From assembly GCF_038235435.1 (NCBI RefSeq), contig NZ_CP151275.1:3286001-3350000 (forward strand): DNA of 64,000 nt, in the 5' to 3' direction. Origin of the DNA: Niveibacterium sp. SC-1. Its GTDB lineage: Bacteria > Pseudomonadota > Gammaproteobacteria > Burkholderiales > Rhodocyclaceae. Below are positions 54,497 to 64,000 of the stretch, piece by piece; position 1 is the stretch's first letter, and every line of letters starts with the position of its first letter. Below the pieces are notes generated by a model. It saw nothing but the letters and a program-made list of their open reading frames with translations, was not told the DNA's origin and made no database searches. The translations under genes were made by a program, and so were the position numbers.

Positions 54497-56436
54497 TCGC
54501 GAACGAGGATCGCAGCGCGACCCAGTGGATTACGGCGGCCGTCGCCATCACGTTGCTGCCGCTGCTGCCCGCGCTGACGCTCCCGCTGGCAGCCTTCGCG
54601 CTCGTGCCCCTGATCTGGCAGGCGTGGCGGCTATGGCGCAGGCCGGCCGCAATGCCGCCGCGCCCCGTCCTGTTATTGCTCGCTGTGGGGGCCGCCGCAG
54701 CGACCGGCCTGCAGTACGGAAGCATGTTCGGCCGCCTGCCGGGTCTCGCGGTGCTAGCGGTTCTCGTCGGGCTCAAGCTCCTGGAGTCGCGCACGCGCCG
54801 CGACGCGCACGTGGCGGTGCAGCTCTGCTTCTTCCTGCAACTGGGCTACTTCCTGATTGAACAGAGCGCGCTGACCGCCGTACTGGCCGCCTGCAGTTGT
54901 CTGCTGTGCATCGCGGCGCTGCTGCGCGTCGAACAACATGGGCTCAGCTTGCGGCGAGCCCTTTCCGGGAGCGGCCGCCTGCTGCTCTGGGCCGCACCCC
55001 TCGCAGCGGCCTTGTTCGTGCTCTTCCCCCGGCTCGACAGGCCGCTCTGGGGATTGCCGGCAGACGCCTTCTCCGCCAGCTCAGGCCTCTCTGACACGAT
55101 GAGTCCGGGCTCGATTTCCGAGCTGAGCCTGTCGGGAGAGATCGCCTTTCGCGTCGAATTCGGAGAGCACCTTCCACCACCGGCGACCCGCTACTTCCGC
55201 GGCCCCGTCCTCACCTTCTTTGATGGACGAAGCTGGCGACCGGGCCCGCCCTCCGGGGCGCGCATCGCGACCGTTCGGCCTACGACGGACTACGTCGTGA
55301 CCCTGGAACCCAACCAGCAGCGATGGCTGCTCGGCCTGGAGCAGCCAGTGCCCGCGCCCGACCAGATCCTCACCGCCGAGGGCGTACTCATGGCGCGGGA
55401 GCCAATCCGCAGCCGAGTCCGCCTGCACCTGCAATCGCATCCGGGCGACCGGTTGGTCACAGAGGAGACGGAAGCGCATCTGCGCGCCGCGCGCGCGCTG
55501 CCCCAGGGCTTCAATCCGCGCGCGCTGGCCCTGGGCCGCCAGATAGCGGATCAGAACGTCAGCGATCCGGCCAGGCTCGAGGCGATCAAGGACTTCCTGC
55601 GGCGCGGCGACTTTGCCTACACGCTGAGCCCGCCGTTGCTGGGGCGCGATACCGCGGACGATTTCCTGTTCAAGACCCGCCACGGTTTCTGCGAACATTT
55701 CGCCTCCGCTTTCGTGGTGCTTGCGCGCGCGGCGGGATTGCCTGCCCGGGTCGTCGCGGGTTACCAGGGGGGAGAACTCAACGCGGTGGACCGCACGCTT
55801 GTGGTTCGACAATCGGACGCCCACGCCTGGGCCGAAGTGTGGCTCGGAGACGCCTGGCAGCGTGTCGATCCCACCGCGATCGCCGCGCCGCGCCGTATCG
55901 ACGGCGGCCTCCTCGAAGCCCTTCCCGACACCGACGCGCTGCCCTATCTGGTGCGCACGGACTCAGCCTGGATGCGTGCCCTGCGCGATCGGGCAGAAGC
56001 CGTCGCGCACGCGTGGAACACCTGGGTGCTGGGCTACGACGCCCAGCGTCAGCGTAGCTTCATGCAGCAGCTCGGGTTCTCGGTGGACGACTGGCGCACG
56101 GTGATCTACCTGCTGGGCGGGGCCGCGATCCTCTGGCAAGGTCTGATTCTCGCCCCGCACTTCGTCCGGCTGCAACGGCGACCGCGAGCCGAACGCGCCT
56201 GGCGTCGCGTGCAAAAACGCCTGGCACGCCACGGTATCGAGCAGGGATCCGGCGAGGGTGCGATAAGCTTTGCGGCTCGCGCCGGCGCGCTCGACAGCAG
56301 GCTTGGAACCGGCTTGGACTCCCTCGCTGCCGCCTACTCCCGGCTATGCTTTGGCCCCTCGCCCGACGAGGCCGCCCTCAGATCCTTCGAGAGACAGATT
56401 TCTTCATGGCTTTCCGCACCCTCCTCCACATCCTGA
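54493..56436 (+). CDS. Transglutaminase-like membrane protein (DUF3488 plus TGase core)
   Basis: Inner-membrane protein of 647 residues with about five helices in the first 190 residues and one near 540-555. The transglutaminase-like core, periplasmic by topology, has the triad Cys400 (GFCEHFAS), His444 (DAHAWAEVW) and Asp459 (RVDPT), so it is probably active as a protease or cross-linking enzyme. It is the third gene in the moxR-DUF58-TGase series, common in proteobacteria. It overlaps the mltB-like gene by 31 bases in another frame. Confidence 0.92.
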   Translation: MIANEDRSATQWITAAVAITLLPLLPALTLPLAAFALVPLIWQAWRLWRRPAAMPPRPVLLLLAVGAAAATGLQYGSMFGRLPGLAVLAVLVGLKLLESRTRRDAHVAVQLCFFLQLGYFLIEQSALTAVLAACSCLLCIAALLRVEQHGLSLRRALSGSGRLLLWAAPLAAALFVLFPRLDRPLWGLPADAFSASSGLSDTMSPGSISELSLSGEIAFRVEFGEHLPPPATRYFRGPVLTFFDGRSWRPGPPSGARIATVRPTTDYVVTLEPNQQRWLLGLEQPVPAPDQILTAEGVLMAREPIRSRVRLHLQSHPGDRLVTEETEAHLRAARALPQGFNPRALALGRQIADQNVSDPARLEAIKDFLRRGDFAYTLSPPLLGRDTADDFLFKTRHGFCEHFASAFVVLARAAGLPARVVAGYQGGELNAVDRTLVVRQSDAHAWAEVWLGDAWQRVDPTAIAAPRRIDGGLLEALPDTDALPYLVRTDSAWMRALRDRAEAVAHAWNTWVLGYDAQRQRSFMQQLGFSVDDWRTVIYLLGGAAILWQGLILAPHFVRLQRRPRAERAWRRVQKRLARHGIEQGSGEGAISFAARAGALDSRLGTGLDSLAAAYSRLCFGPSPDEAALRSFERQISSWLSAPSSTS

Positions 56437-57431
56437 GCGCCGCGCTCCTCAGCGGCTGCGCATTCGCCGCACCCGCCACGCCGCCGGCCGCGCCCTCTTA
56501 CCTCGCGCGCGACGACGTCCGGGCCTTCGCCCATGAACTCGCCGATCGCGAAGGGCTGGATGTCGACGAAGTCCTGCGCGCGCTGGGCAAGGCGCGCGCC
56601 ATCCCCGCGGTGATCAAGGCCATCCTCCCGCCCGCGACGCCCGCCACGCGCTCCTGGTACCGCTATCGCGCGCGCTATCTCGATCGTCTGCGCATCGACG
56701 GCGGCGTGGCGTTCTGGGACACCCACGCCGCAGCGCTCGCACGCGCCGAGGAAGAGTTCGGCGTCCCCGCCTCAATCATCGTGGGCATCATCGGCGTGGA
56801 GACCGTCTATGGGCGCGTAAAGGGCAACTTCGAGGTGTTGTCCGCGCTCAGCACGCTGGCCTTCGACTATCCGCCGCGGGCCGAGCTCTTCAAGCGCGAA
56901 CTGGGACAACTCTTCGTGCTCGCGCACGAGAGCCAGCGTCCGGTCGAGAGCTACCACGGCTCCTATGCGGGCGCCATCGGCTGGCCGCAGTTCCTGCCGA
57001 GCAGCATCCGCGCCTATGCGGTGGATTACGACGGCAACGGCCGCATCGACCTGGAAGGCAGTCCGGTCGACGCCATCGGCAGCGTCGCGAGCTTCCTCCA
57101 TCAGCACGGCTGGCAAGCTGGTCAGCCCGTCGCCGTGCCGGCCAAGATCGGCGACCTGCAAAAGGCCAACGCCGCGATCGAGACCGGCATCGAACCGCGC
57201 TATCGCGCCGCTGAACTGGCCCAGCTCAGCGTGCAGGCGGATTCCCCGCAGAGCACGGATCTCCCCGCGGCGCTAATCCGCCTCGAATCACAGGAAGTGC
57301 CCGACGAGTTCTGGCTGGGCTACGCGAACTTCTACGCAATCACCCGCTACAACCGCTCAAGCTTCTACGCGATGTCGGTGTACCAGCTCGCCGAGGCCGT
57401 GACGCAAGCGCGCAAGACGAAGCTGAAATAG
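56406..57431 (+). CDS. mltB: Lytic murein transglycosylase B-like lipoprotein
   Basis: Muramidase of 341 residues that cuts peptidoglycan between MurNAc and GlcNAc and forms anhydro ends. The signal ends with lipobox LSGC (Cys18), giving an outer-membrane lipoprotein. The catalytic Glu is in GVETVYG (near 140) and the goose-type/MltB motif GAIGWPQFLPS (about 192-202) is present. The start ATG lies inside the end of the transglutaminase gene, so it is coupled to that operon. Convergent with rpoS. Confidence 0.9.
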   Translation: MAFRTLLHILSAALLSGCAFAAPATPPAAPSYLARDDVRAFAHELADREGLDVDEVLRALGKARAIPAVIKAILPPATPATRSWYRYRARYLDRLRIDGGVAFWDTHAAALARAEEEFGVPASIIVGIIGVETVYGRVKGNFEVLSALSTLAFDYPPRAELFKRELGQLFVLAHESQRPVESYHGSYAGAIGWPQFLPSSIRAYAVDYDGNGRIDLEGSPVDAIGSVASFLHQHGWQAGQPVAVPAKIGDLQKANAAIETGIEPRYRAAELAQLSVQADSPQSTDLPAALIRLESQEVPDEFWLGYANFYAITRYNRSSFYAMSVYQLAEAVTQARKTKLK

Positions 57432-57482
57432 CGAAGGATCAACGGGCCGAGACCAGCGGATCGAAGCGGTTCCGGAAGGCGG

Positions 57483-57501
57483 GGCCGCAGGCAGGGCGGC
57501 C
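57483..57501. terminator. Possible hairpin between mltB and rpoS
   Basis: A six-pair stem GGCCGC/GCGGCC with a seven-base loop lies in the 91-base convergent gap. No T-run follows on either strand, so any terminator function is doubtful. Confidence 0.3.
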
Positions 57502-57522
57502 CTCGCCTTGCGTCCTTACGCT

Positions 57523-58461
57523 CTAGAAAAGTACGTCGCGCGAGACACCGCGACGCTTGAGGATTCGGCGCAACTGCGCCAGCGCTTCGAGCTGGATCTG
57601 GCGCACTCGCTCGCGCGTCAGGCCGAGTTGCAAGGCCAGCTCCTCGAGCGTCTGGACATCGCATTCATCCAGACCGTAGCGGCGCTGAATCACCATGCGC
57701 TGCTTGTCCGTCAGCTGGTCGATCCAGTGGCGAATCAGCGCCTCGATCTCGGCGTTCTGGATCGACTCTTCGGGGCCGTCGGAGAGCTCGTCCGCGAGCG
57801 ACTCGCCGATTGAAAGATTGGGGTCGATGTCGAGCGGTGCATCGAGCGAAGCGGTGTGCTCATTGAGCGACAGGATCTGACGCACCTCTTCGACCGGCCG
57901 CTGCAGGCGCTGGGCAATGTCATCAAGCGAGGCGCCGCCGGCAGAAGACTCCAGCGAGCGCTGCGCGCGCAAAACCTGATTGAGCTCCTTCACCACGTGC
58001 ACCGGCAGACGGATCGTGCGCGACTGATTCATGATCGCGCGCTCGATGTTCTGGCGGATCCACCAGGTCGCGTAGGTGGAGAAACGGAAGCCGCGCTCAG
58101 GATCGAATTTCTCGAGTGCGTGGATCAGGCCGAGGTTGCCCTCCTCGACCAGATCGAGCAGCGGGATGCCCCGATTGAGGTAGTGCTTCGCGATATTGAC
58201 GACCAGGCGCAGGTTGCGCTCGATCATCTTCTGGCGCGCGAGGAAGTCGCCCTGCCGCACCCTGCGGGCCAGCGTGACCTCTTCCTCGGCAGTCAGCAGC
58301 GGATTGACGCCGATCTCGTTGAGATAGATCTGGGTGACGTCGTTGAGGAACTCATTGTCCGGCGCTACAGGCGCCGGCTCGGCCTCGAAGGCTTCAATCT
58401 CTGGCGGTAGATCCGGCTCTTTTTCGTCGTCTTCATCGTCGAAACGCACCGGATCGTACAT
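57523..58461 (-). CDS. rpoS: RNA polymerase sigma factor RpoS
   Basis: Stationary-phase and stress sigma factor of 312 residues. Region 1.2 (VTQIYLNEIG), region 2 (LDLVEEGNLGLIHALEKF and YATWWIRQNIERA) and region 4 with TRERVRQIQLEAL are complete. The acidic N-terminal extension EDDEKEPDLPPEIEAFE is common in this group. The ATG at 58461 has GAGGGG upstream; a TTG six bases earlier is possible but unlikely. The gene follows nlpD after 10 bases, the usual order. Confidence 0.96.
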   Translation of the reverse strand: MYDPVRFDDEDDEKEPDLPPEIEAFEAEPAPVAPDNEFLNDVTQIYLNEIGVNPLLTAEEEVTLARRVRQGDFLARQKMIERNLRLVVNIAKHYLNRGIPLLDLVEEGNLGLIHALEKFDPERGFRFSTYATWWIRQNIERAIMNQSRTIRLPVHVVKELNQVLRAQRSLESSAGGASLDDIAQRLQRPVEEVRQILSLNEHTASLDAPLDIDPNLSIGESLADELSDGPEESIQNAEIEALIRHWIDQLTDKQRMVIQRRYGLDECDVQTLEELALQLGLTRERVRQIQLEALAQLRRILKRRGVSRDVLF

Positions 58462-58471
58462 GCGCAACCCC

Positions 58472-59452
58472 TCAACGCTTGGGTAGATACTTCACAGGAT
58501 CGACAGGCTTGCCCTGGCGGCGAATTTCAAAGTGCACCTTCGGTCTGTCCGCGTCACTTTCGCCCAGCTGCGCAATCTGCTGGCCCTTGCGCACCGACTG
58601 CCCCTCCTTGACCAGTATCTTCTGGTTATGTGCGTAGGCGCTCAGATAGGTCGCGTCGTGTTTGATGATGACGAGATTTCCATAGCCACGCAAGCCGGCG
58701 CCGACATACACCACCTTGCCGTCGCCCGCGGCCACGACCGGGTCACCCAACTGGCCCGCGATGTCGACGCCCTTGCTACCGGATTCACTGAAGGAGCCGA
58801 CAATCTTCCCGGCAGCGGGCCACATCCAGTCGCCTTCGGGAGCCTCGCTTGCGGCGGCGGCCGGCGCGGAAGCTTCGGGCTTCGGCGCTGCTTCGACAGG
58901 CTTTGAGGCAGCCGGCGCGGGCACCGTACCCACGGGCTCTTCGCCCTTGATCGCTGCGGCAAGGGCCTGATCGGAGTAGGCGACTTTGCCGCCGCGAGGT
59001 TCGCGTCGCAACGAAGCATCGGCGGGCGCTATTGCGATCGCCGGCGATGAGGCCGCCGATGCGGGCGGCAGGCTGCGGGATTCGAGGGGCTTGGACTCCA
59101 GCGTCGGCGGCACGACCGCGGTCGCCGTAGCAGCCGACGCGGCAGCCTCGGGCTTGACCCGCAGTTCCTGGCCGATACGGATCAAGTTGGGATTGTCGAG
59201 ACCGTTCCAGGCCGCGATATCACGCCAATCCTGGCCGTTCTCCAGCGCAAGCGAAAATAGCGTATCGCCCTTCTTGACGATGTAGTAACCGGGTCTGGCC
59301 ACGGCGGGTGCAGCCGGCGTCTCAGCGACCGGACGCTTGGCCGCCGGAGCCCGATCTTCGACGGGCGCACGCGTCGAGGATGCGCAGCCCGTCAGCACCA
59401 GTATGGCCAGCAACGAGCCCAGTCGCGGCGAGAAGAAAAGCGATCCCTTCAT
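58472..59452 (-). CDS. nlpD: Murein hydrolase activator NlpD
   Basis: Outer-membrane lipoprotein of 326 residues that activates amidase AmiC in cell separation. Lipobox LTGC (Cys23), LysM domain (about 55-99; [14 protein letters not shown]), a Pro/Ala-rich linker, and a C-terminal M23/LytM domain (about 215-320). In the LytM domain the metal-binding histidines are replaced (GVDIAG and KVHFEIR lines), as expected for an activator without own activity. It overlaps pcm by four bases and precedes rpoS. Confidence 0.93.
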   Translation of the reverse strand: MKGSLFFSPRLGSLLAILVLTGCASSTRAPVEDRAPAAKRPVAETPAAPAVARPGYYIVKKGDTLFSLALENGQDWRDIAAWNGLDNPNLIRIGQELRVKPEAAASAATATAVVPPTLESKPLESRSLPPASAASSPAIAIAPADASLRREPRGGKVAYSDQALAAAIKGEEPVGTVPAPAASKPVEAAPKPEASAPAAAASEAPEGDWMWPAAGKIVGSFSESGSKGVDIAGQLGDPVVAAGDGKVVYVGAGLRGYGNLVIIKHDATYLSAYAHNQKILVKEGQSVRKGQQIAQLGESDADRPKVHFEIRRQGKPVDPVKYLPKR

Positions 59453-60111
59453 TCGATTCCTGTCAGCAGCGGCACGAACCGCACCGCATCGTAACGTGTT
59501 TCTTTGAGTGCCCCCGAAGCCTGTCGCTCGATCAGGAGCAGCGTCTGCACCGCGTTGCCGCCCAGCGGCATGGCGAGCCGCCCACCCACCGCCAGCTGGT
59601 CCGTCCAGGCGCGCGGCACGCTCGCGCTGGCCGCCGCAACGATGATGGAGTCAAAAGGCGCGGCCTCCGTCAGGCCAACACTGCCGTCGGCATATTTCAT
59701 CCGGACGTTAGGCAGACGCAGCGGACGAAGGTTTGCCTTGGCGGTATCGAGCAGGGAGCGGATGCGCTCGACCGTGTAGACCTCATTGGCCACCAGTGAA
59801 AGTACGGCCGCCTGATAGCCGCAGCCCGTGCCGATCTCCAGCGTCTTGCCGAGCTCACGCCCGGCCCCGAGCAGCTCAGCCATCCGTGCCACAACGAAGG
59901 GCTGTGAAATCGTCTGCTGACAGCCCAGGGGCAGCGCAGTGTCTTCATAGGCGCGGCTGGCGAGCGCCTCCTGCACGAACTGGTGGCGGGGAATCTGCCC
60001 CATCGCGGTCAAGACGCGTTCATCCCGAATCCCCTGTTCGCGCAGTCGCTCGACCATGCGTGCGCGGGCACGCGTGGCGGTCAGTCCGCCCGAAGCACCG
60101 CGCGCGCTCAT
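59449..60111 (-). CDS. pcm: Protein-L-isoaspartate O-methyltransferase
   Basis: Repairs damaged L-isoaspartyl residues in proteins using SAM; cytoplasmic, 220 residues. The SAM motif [12 protein letters not shown] is at about 92-103 and the PCMT signature [12 protein letters not shown] lies before it. The ATG overlaps the surE stop by four bases, and its own stop overlaps nlpD by four. Order surE-pcm-nlpD-rpoS is conserved in gamma- and betaproteobacteria. Confidence 0.95.
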   Translation of the reverse strand: MSARGASGGLTATRARARMVERLREQGIRDERVLTAMGQIPRHQFVQEALASRAYEDTALPLGCQQTISQPFVVARMAELLGAGRELGKTLEIGTGCGYQAAVLSLVANEVYTVERIRSLLDTAKANLRPLRLPNVRMKYADGSVGLTEAAPFDSIIVAAASASVPRAWTDQLAVGGRLAMPLGGNAVQTLLLIERQASGALKETRYDAVRFVPLLTGIE

Positions 60112-60863
60112 GCGAGGCCCTTGTCTGAAAGACGCTCGGCCCAGCGATCGATCTGTGCGAAATGCGTCAGGTCCACCTGCAAAGGCGTGACCGAGACAGC
60201 ACCGAGGTCTACCGCATGGAAATCCGTACCTTCGCCTGCGTCCTGAGCGCCACCCACGCCGCCAACCCAATAGACGGTTTCGCCGCGCGGATTGCTCGCA
60301 CGGATCACGGGTTCGGCTTTGTGGCGCTTGCCCAATCGGGTGACGCGGCGCGGCTGCAGACGCTCGAAAGCCATGTCAGGCACATTCACATTGAGCAGAA
60401 AAGGCTGGGACTGCGCGCTCTCGGCGCTAAGCTCGACGAGCGCGCGCGCCACGCGGGCGGCGGTGTCGAAATGGGTCGACTCTTTGCCGACGAGCGAGAC
60501 CGCAATAGCCGGGACGCCGAGCAGGAAGCCCTCCATCGCAGCCGCGACCGTGCCGGAATAAATGGTGTCGTCGCCCATGTTCGCACCGTGATTGATGCCG
60601 GAAACGACGAAGTCCGGTCGCTCCATCACGCCTCCCGTGATCGCCAGGTGCACACAGTCCGTGGGCGTGCCATTGACGAACAGGAAGCCGTTGGGCGCCT
60701 TGCGAAGACTCAACGGGCGATCAAGCGTGAGAGAATGCGATGCCCCGCTGCGATCACGTTCAGGCGCGACCACAGTGATCGAAGCAATCTTTGAGAGTTC
60801 CTGCGCGAGCGCTTCGAGGCCTGGAGCGAAGTACCCGTCGTCGTTGGAGAGCAGGATTCGCAT
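60108..60863 (-). CDS. surE: 5'/3'-nucleotidase SurE
   Basis: Metal-dependent nucleotidase and polyphosphatase active in stress survival, 251 residues. The signature SNDDG is at about 7-11, NGTPTDCV at about 65-72, and [12 protein letters not shown] near 87. The ATG of [10 protein letters not shown] is preferred over upstream starts. First gene of the surE-pcm-nlpD-rpoS series. Confidence 0.95.
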   Translation of the reverse strand: MRILLSNDDGYFAPGLEALAQELSKIASITVVAPERDRSGASHSLTLDRPLSLRKAPNGFLFVNGTPTDCVHLAITGGVMERPDFVVSGINHGANMGDDTIYSGTVAAAMEGFLLGVPAIAVSLVGKESTHFDTAARVARALVELSAESAQSQPFLLNVNVPDMAFERLQPRRVTRLGKRHKAEPVIRASNPRGETVYWVGGVGGAQDAGEGTDFHAVDLGAVSVTPLQVDLTHFAQIDRWAERLSDKGLA

Positions 60864-60928
60864 CGAAGAAAAGCTCGTGCGTTTTGGAGCTGGCAAGACA
60901 GATCCGGGATTTCGGATCTAGAGGAAAT

Positions 60929-61006
<78 letters not shown>

Positions 61007-61083
61007 CACAGAAAGAGAATTATAGCAGACGATTCGCGAAATGCGAAGAACGTAATGAAGAAAATACTGTCGCCACGCGCCGC

Positions 61084-61464
61084 TCAGGCCCGCAACAAGG
61101 CAAGTGCGCCTTCGAGCTCCACGCGCACCGCATCGATAACACCTCGTGCCTGCGCGCTACGCTCCGCTTCTTCGCGCTCATGCAGATTGGATTCGTCCAG
61201 CCTGTGCCGCGCACCGCTGATGGTGAAACCATCCTGATAGAGCAGCTCGCGGATCCGCCGCACCAGCAGCACTTCGTGATGTTGGTAGTAGCGACGGTTG
61301 CCGCGGCGCTTCACCGGCTTGAGCTGGGTGAACTCCTGTTCCCAGTAGCGCAGCACATGGGGTTTGACACCACACAGTTCGCTGACCTCACCGATGGTGA
61401 AATAGCGCTTCGCGGGAATCGGCGGCAGTTCAAGCGCCTCAGGCGGCGCGTTGTGTTGCGGCAT
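61084..61464 (-). CDS. MerR family transcriptional regulator
   Basis: Regulator of 126 residues with the winged HTH (about 20-90; [22 protein letters not shown]) typical of the family and a short C-terminal coiled segment. It lacks the metal-binding cysteines of MerR itself. The start overlaps the end of ihfA by 26 bases in a different frame, so it is translated from the same mRNA as pheT-ihfA. This merR-like gene is common after ihfA in proteobacteria; its target is unknown. Confidence 0.9.
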   Translation of the reverse strand: MPQHNAPPEALELPPIPAKRYFTIGEVSELCGVKPHVLRYWEQEFTQLKPVKRRGNRRYYQHHEVLLVRRIRELLYQDGFTISGARHRLDESNLHEREEAERSAQARGVIDAVRVELEGALALLRA

Positions 61465-61759
61465 TGGATTGCGTGCTCAGGCGTTCGACAGCGTTCTTGA
61501 GTTTCTGGCTGGCATGGAAGGTCACGACACGGCGGGCGGTGATCGGAATCTCCTCCCCCGTCTTCGGATTGCGTCCCGGCCGTTGGGGCTTGTCGCGCAA
61601 CTGGAAGTTCCCGAAGCCGGAAAGCTTCACCGAATCGCCACGCTCGAGTGCATTGCGGATCTCATCGAAGAATCCGTCCACCATGTCCTTGGCTTCACGC
61701 TTGTTCAGTCCGACCTTCTCGAACAGGAGGTCGGCCAGTTCAGCCTTGGTCAACGTCAT
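61439..61759 (-). CDS. ihfA: Integration host factor subunit alpha
   Basis: DNA-bending protein that forms a heterodimer with IhfB, 106 residues. The family start [14 protein letters not shown] fits, and the DNA-arm motif [12 protein letters not shown] and the [10 protein letters not shown] region are intact. A longer start (GTG at 61789) would overlap pheT but does not fit the family. It follows pheT by 10 bases, with AGGAG inside the pheT end. Confidence 0.95.
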   Translation of the reverse strand: MTLTKAELADLLFEKVGLNKREAKDMVDGFFDEIRNALERGDSVKLSGFGNFQLRDKPQRPGRNPKTGEEIPITARRVVTFHASQKLKNAVERLSTQSNAATQRAA

Positions 61760-61769
61760 CGCCACGTCA

Positions 61770-64000
61770 TCAACTCCTGAGTTGGGCACCCAGCTTTTCG
61801 CTGGCCCGGCCCACCAACGCGCTGATCGCAGCTTCGACTTCGGCGTCTTCTAGGGTCCGTTCAGTATCTTGGAAGCGAATCCGGAAGGCAACACTGCGCG
61901 CGGCCGAATCGATTCCTTTGCCCTGGTAAACATCAAATATATCAATGGCCTGCACGATTGCGCCAGCCGCCTCGCGTAGAACCGTGAGGATTTCCGCGGC
62001 CGCGATTTTTGCGTCGACGATCAGCGCCAGGTCACGCGTGACCGGCGGGAATTTCGAGGGCGCGACAAAGCGTGGCAGTTCGCGCGCGAGCACGCCGTCG
62101 AGCACGAGTTCAAAGGCGATCGGCGCAGTGCCGAGCTCATATTTCTGCACCCAGCTCGGGTGAAGTTCGCCGATCCAACCGACCTCCTCGCCGTCCACCG
62201 ATACGCTTGCCGCGCGCCCCGGGTGCAGTCCGGGATGGGTGGCGCGCGCAAAGCTGAGCGCACGGCCTTCGAACAATGCTTCGAGGTCAGCCTTGAGATC
62301 GAAGAAGTCTTCCCGTCGCGTCGCCAGCCCCCACTGCTCGGCTTGAGCACTCCCCCAGGCCAGCGCTGCAACACGCTGCGGCTGGTCATACCCCTCAACC
62401 GGAGCACCTTCCGCGTCGCGACGGAAACAGCGTCCGATCTCGAAGATACGCACGCGGTTGGCGCGGCGTCGCTGGTTGGCGATCAAGGTTCCGACGAGGC
62501 CGCCGAGCAGGCTGGAACGCATCACCGAAAGGTGGCTCGCGATCGGGTTTGCGAGGCGGATCGCCGCCTCATTGCCGCAGAAATCCTTCTCCCAGCGCTC
62601 TTCCACGAAGGCGTAGTTGATCACCTCCTGAAAGTCGCGAGCGGCCAACTGACGACGCAGGCTCGCTGCCGTACGCCGAGTCTCCGGCTGCGCAGCCATT
62701 GCCAGCGCGCCAACCGGAACCGCCTCGGGGATGCTCTCGTAACCCGAAACGCGCGCGATTTCTTCGATCAGATCCTCTTCGATCTGAATGTCGAAACGAT
62801 ATGCCGGTGGGGTCACGATCACGCTCGCCCCCTCCTCCACGGCCTTCATTCCAAGGCGCGTGAAGACTGCAGCGATCTCCGCGCCATCGAACGGAATGCC
62901 GATGATCTGTGCAGCGCGAGCAGCACGCACGGCGACCGGCGTTCGCGAGGGCAGCTGCGCCTGGGCAAGCGATTCACGCGCAGGCCCGGCAGCGCCACCG
63001 CAGATCTCCAGGATCAGCTGCGTCGCGCGCTCGATCGCGCACGGCGCGAGCGTGAAGTCCACACCGCGTTCGAAGCGATGCGACGCATCCGATGAGAAGC
63101 CGTAGGCGCGGGCGCGCCCCACGATTGCGTCCGGCGCGAAGAACGCGCTTTCCAGGAACACGTCGCGCGTGGCGTCGGTGACGCCACTGGTCTCGCCCCC
63201 CATGACGCCGGCAAGAGCGAGCGGCGCCGCATCGTCGGCAATCAGAAGCGTGTCTCTTGCGGGTTTGACTTCCTGCCCGTTCAACAGCGTCAGCGTGTCG
63301 CCCTCGCGCGCCCACCGCACGTGCACCGCGCCGTTCAGACGCGCTTCGTCGAAGGCATGCAGCGGCTGGCCGAGTTCAAGCATCACGTAGTTGGTGATGT
63401 CGACGATTGCGGAGATCGCGCGCACACCGCAGCGCTCCAGGCGCTGCTTCATCCAGTCGGGCGTCGCGGACGCGGCATCCACACCCCGGATCACACGACC
63501 GACATAGCGCGGGCAGGCTTCGGGCGAATCAAGAATGACTTCGCGCGTTGCGTCGATCGATGCGGGCACGGCATCGAAGGTCGGCGTCGTCAGCGGCGTC
63601 GAGGTCAGCGCGCTGACCTCGCGCGCGACGCCCAGCAAGGACAGGCAATCGGCGCGATTGGGCGTGAGCTTGATCGTGAAGCGGGTGTCATCCAACAAGA
63701 GCGCGGCACGGATGTCGGTGCCCACAACCAGCTCATCGGCCAGGATCAGCAGGCCCTCGTTCGCTTCCGAGAGGCCCAGCTCGCGTGCAGAGCACAGCAT
63801 GCCGAAGGATTCGACACCGCGCAGTTTCGCTGCCTTGATCTCGAAGTCACCCGGCAGCTTCGCGCCAACCAACGCGCAGGGGATCTTGATGCCAACTGCC
63901 GCGTTGGGCGCACCGCACACGATCTGCAGCGGTTCGGCGAGACCCGCATCCACCTTGCACACACGCAGGCGATCGGCGTTCGGGTGCTGAACGGCTTCAA
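61770..64000 (-). CDS. pheT: Phenylalanyl-tRNA synthetase beta subunit (3' part, cut by window edge)
   Basis: Class II aminoacyl-tRNA synthetase subunit; the visible portion has about 743 codons and lacks the first codons beyond the right edge. The EMAP/tRNA-binding N-terminal part starts within [15 protein letters not shown], followed by B3/B4 editing domain (about residues 200-400 of the visible part), B5 domain, and the C-terminal ferredoxin-fold anticodon-binding domain ([13 protein letters not shown] onward). It stands first in pheT-ihfA-merR, as in most betaproteobacteria and gammaproteobacteria; pheS is expected just outside. Confidence 0.97.
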   Translation of the reverse strand, partial: EAVQHPNADRLRVCKVDAGLAEPLQIVCGAPNAAVGIKIPCALVGAKLPGDFEIKAAKLRGVESFGMLCSARELGLSEANEGLLILADELVVGTDIRAALLLDDTRFTIKLTPNRADCLSLLGVAREVSALTSTPLTTPTFDAVPASIDATREVILDSPEACPRYVGRVIRGVDAASATPDWMKQRLERCGVRAISAIVDITNYVMLELGQPLHAFDEARLNGAVHVRWAREGDTLTLLNGQEVKPARDTLLIADDAAPLALAGVMGGETSGVTDATRDVFLESAFFAPDAIVGRARAYGFSSDASHRFERGVDFTLAPCAIERATQLILEICGGAAGPARESLAQAQLPSRTPVAVRAARAAQIIGIPFDGAEIAAVFTRLGMKAVEEGASVIVTPPAYRFDIQIEEDLIEEIARVSGYESIPEAVPVGALAMAAQPETRRTAASLRRQLAARDFQEVINYAFVEERWEKDFCGNEAAIRLANPIASHLSVMRSSLLGGLVGTLIANQRRRANRVRIFEIGRCFRRDAEGAPVEGYDQPQRVAALAWGSAQAEQWGLATRREDFFDLKADLEALFEGRALSFARATHPGLHPGRAASVSVDGEEVGWIGELHPSWVQKYELGTAPIAFELVLDGVLARELPRFVAPSKFPPVTRDLALIVDAKIAAAEILTVLREAAGAIVQAIDIFDVYQGKGIDSAARSVAFRIRFQDTERTLEDAEVEAAISALVGRASEKLGAQLRS

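Noticed and set aside
58461..58467. TTG start for rpoS six bases upstream
   Set aside because: The ATG at 58461 has the better spacing to GAGGGG and is the family start.

Overview
The window looks like a contiguous piece of chromosome from a high-GC Gram-negative bacterium, most likely a betaproteobacterium (perhaps Rhodocyclales or a near relative). The evidence is core gene orders seen in that group: tig-clpP-clpX-lon-hupB-tRNA-Val-tRNA-Asp-ppiD, surE-pcm-nlpD-rpoS, pheT-ihfA-merR and dapA-bamC. A PEP-CTERM protein, aceK and tandem moaA-mobA fit the same picture. I see no insertion sequence, prophage, CRISPR array, rRNA operon or plasmid gene. Coding density is high and strand switches are usually marked by strong intrinsic terminators.

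Layout. 1-3.5 kb (minus): 5' part of a CcoI-type copper ATPase, a short-chain dehydrogenase and isocitrate dehydrogenase. 3.8-6.6 kb (plus): a membrane GGDEF protein with a degenerate active site and an unrecognised secreted protein. 6.7-8.0 kb (minus): an NAD-dependent reductase and a tiny XRE regulator behind a perfect palindrome. 8.3-12.6 kb (plus): an RND efflux pair. 12.7-17.8 kb: a DUF808 protein, aceK, a PEP-CTERM protein and an APH-like kinase. 17.8-24.5 kb (plus): six tightly packed genes (PAP2, flippase-like, GT2, two GT39, PAP2) that look like a lipid-linked envelope glycan modification pathway. 24.5-29.0 kb: a papain-like/BtrH-like protein, an AraC-GyrI regulator, moaA, mobA and fabI. 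29.3-37.8 kb (minus): the protein quality-control block. 38.0-42.9 kb (plus): prkA-yeaH-spoVR behind a strong sigma-54 promoter match. 43.0-48.9 kb: two serine tRNAs, lysC, an XRE regulator, queD, a YccA-like protein, rlmD and the ribosomal oxygenase gene. 49.0-52.5 kb: a low-complexity lipoprotein, bamC, dapA and an HDAC-like deacetylase. 52.6-57.4 kb (plus): moxR, DUF58, a transglutaminase and an mltB-like gene. 57.5-64.0 kb (minus): rpoS, nlpD, pcm, surE, tRNA-Pro, merR, ihfA and the 3' part of pheT.

How the parts work together. Several genes concern stress and stationary phase: RpoS, PrkA/YeaH/SpoVR, ClpXP, Lon, trigger factor, PpiD, Pcm and SurE. Central carbon control is represented by Icd and the kinase/phosphatase that acts on it (AceK), about 10 kb apart. 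Envelope biology is strong: BamC, NlpD, the MltB-like enzyme, RND efflux, the PEP-CTERM protein and the glycan-modification operon.

The items most worth following are the six-gene envelope operon, the sigma-54 promoter of prkA, the palindrome-controlled reductase/XRE pair, the degenerate GGDEF protein with an intact I-site, the efflux adaptor with a Trp-Gly repeat tail, and the unrecognised secreted and papain-like proteins. I found no clear example of an entirely new defence or mobile system.
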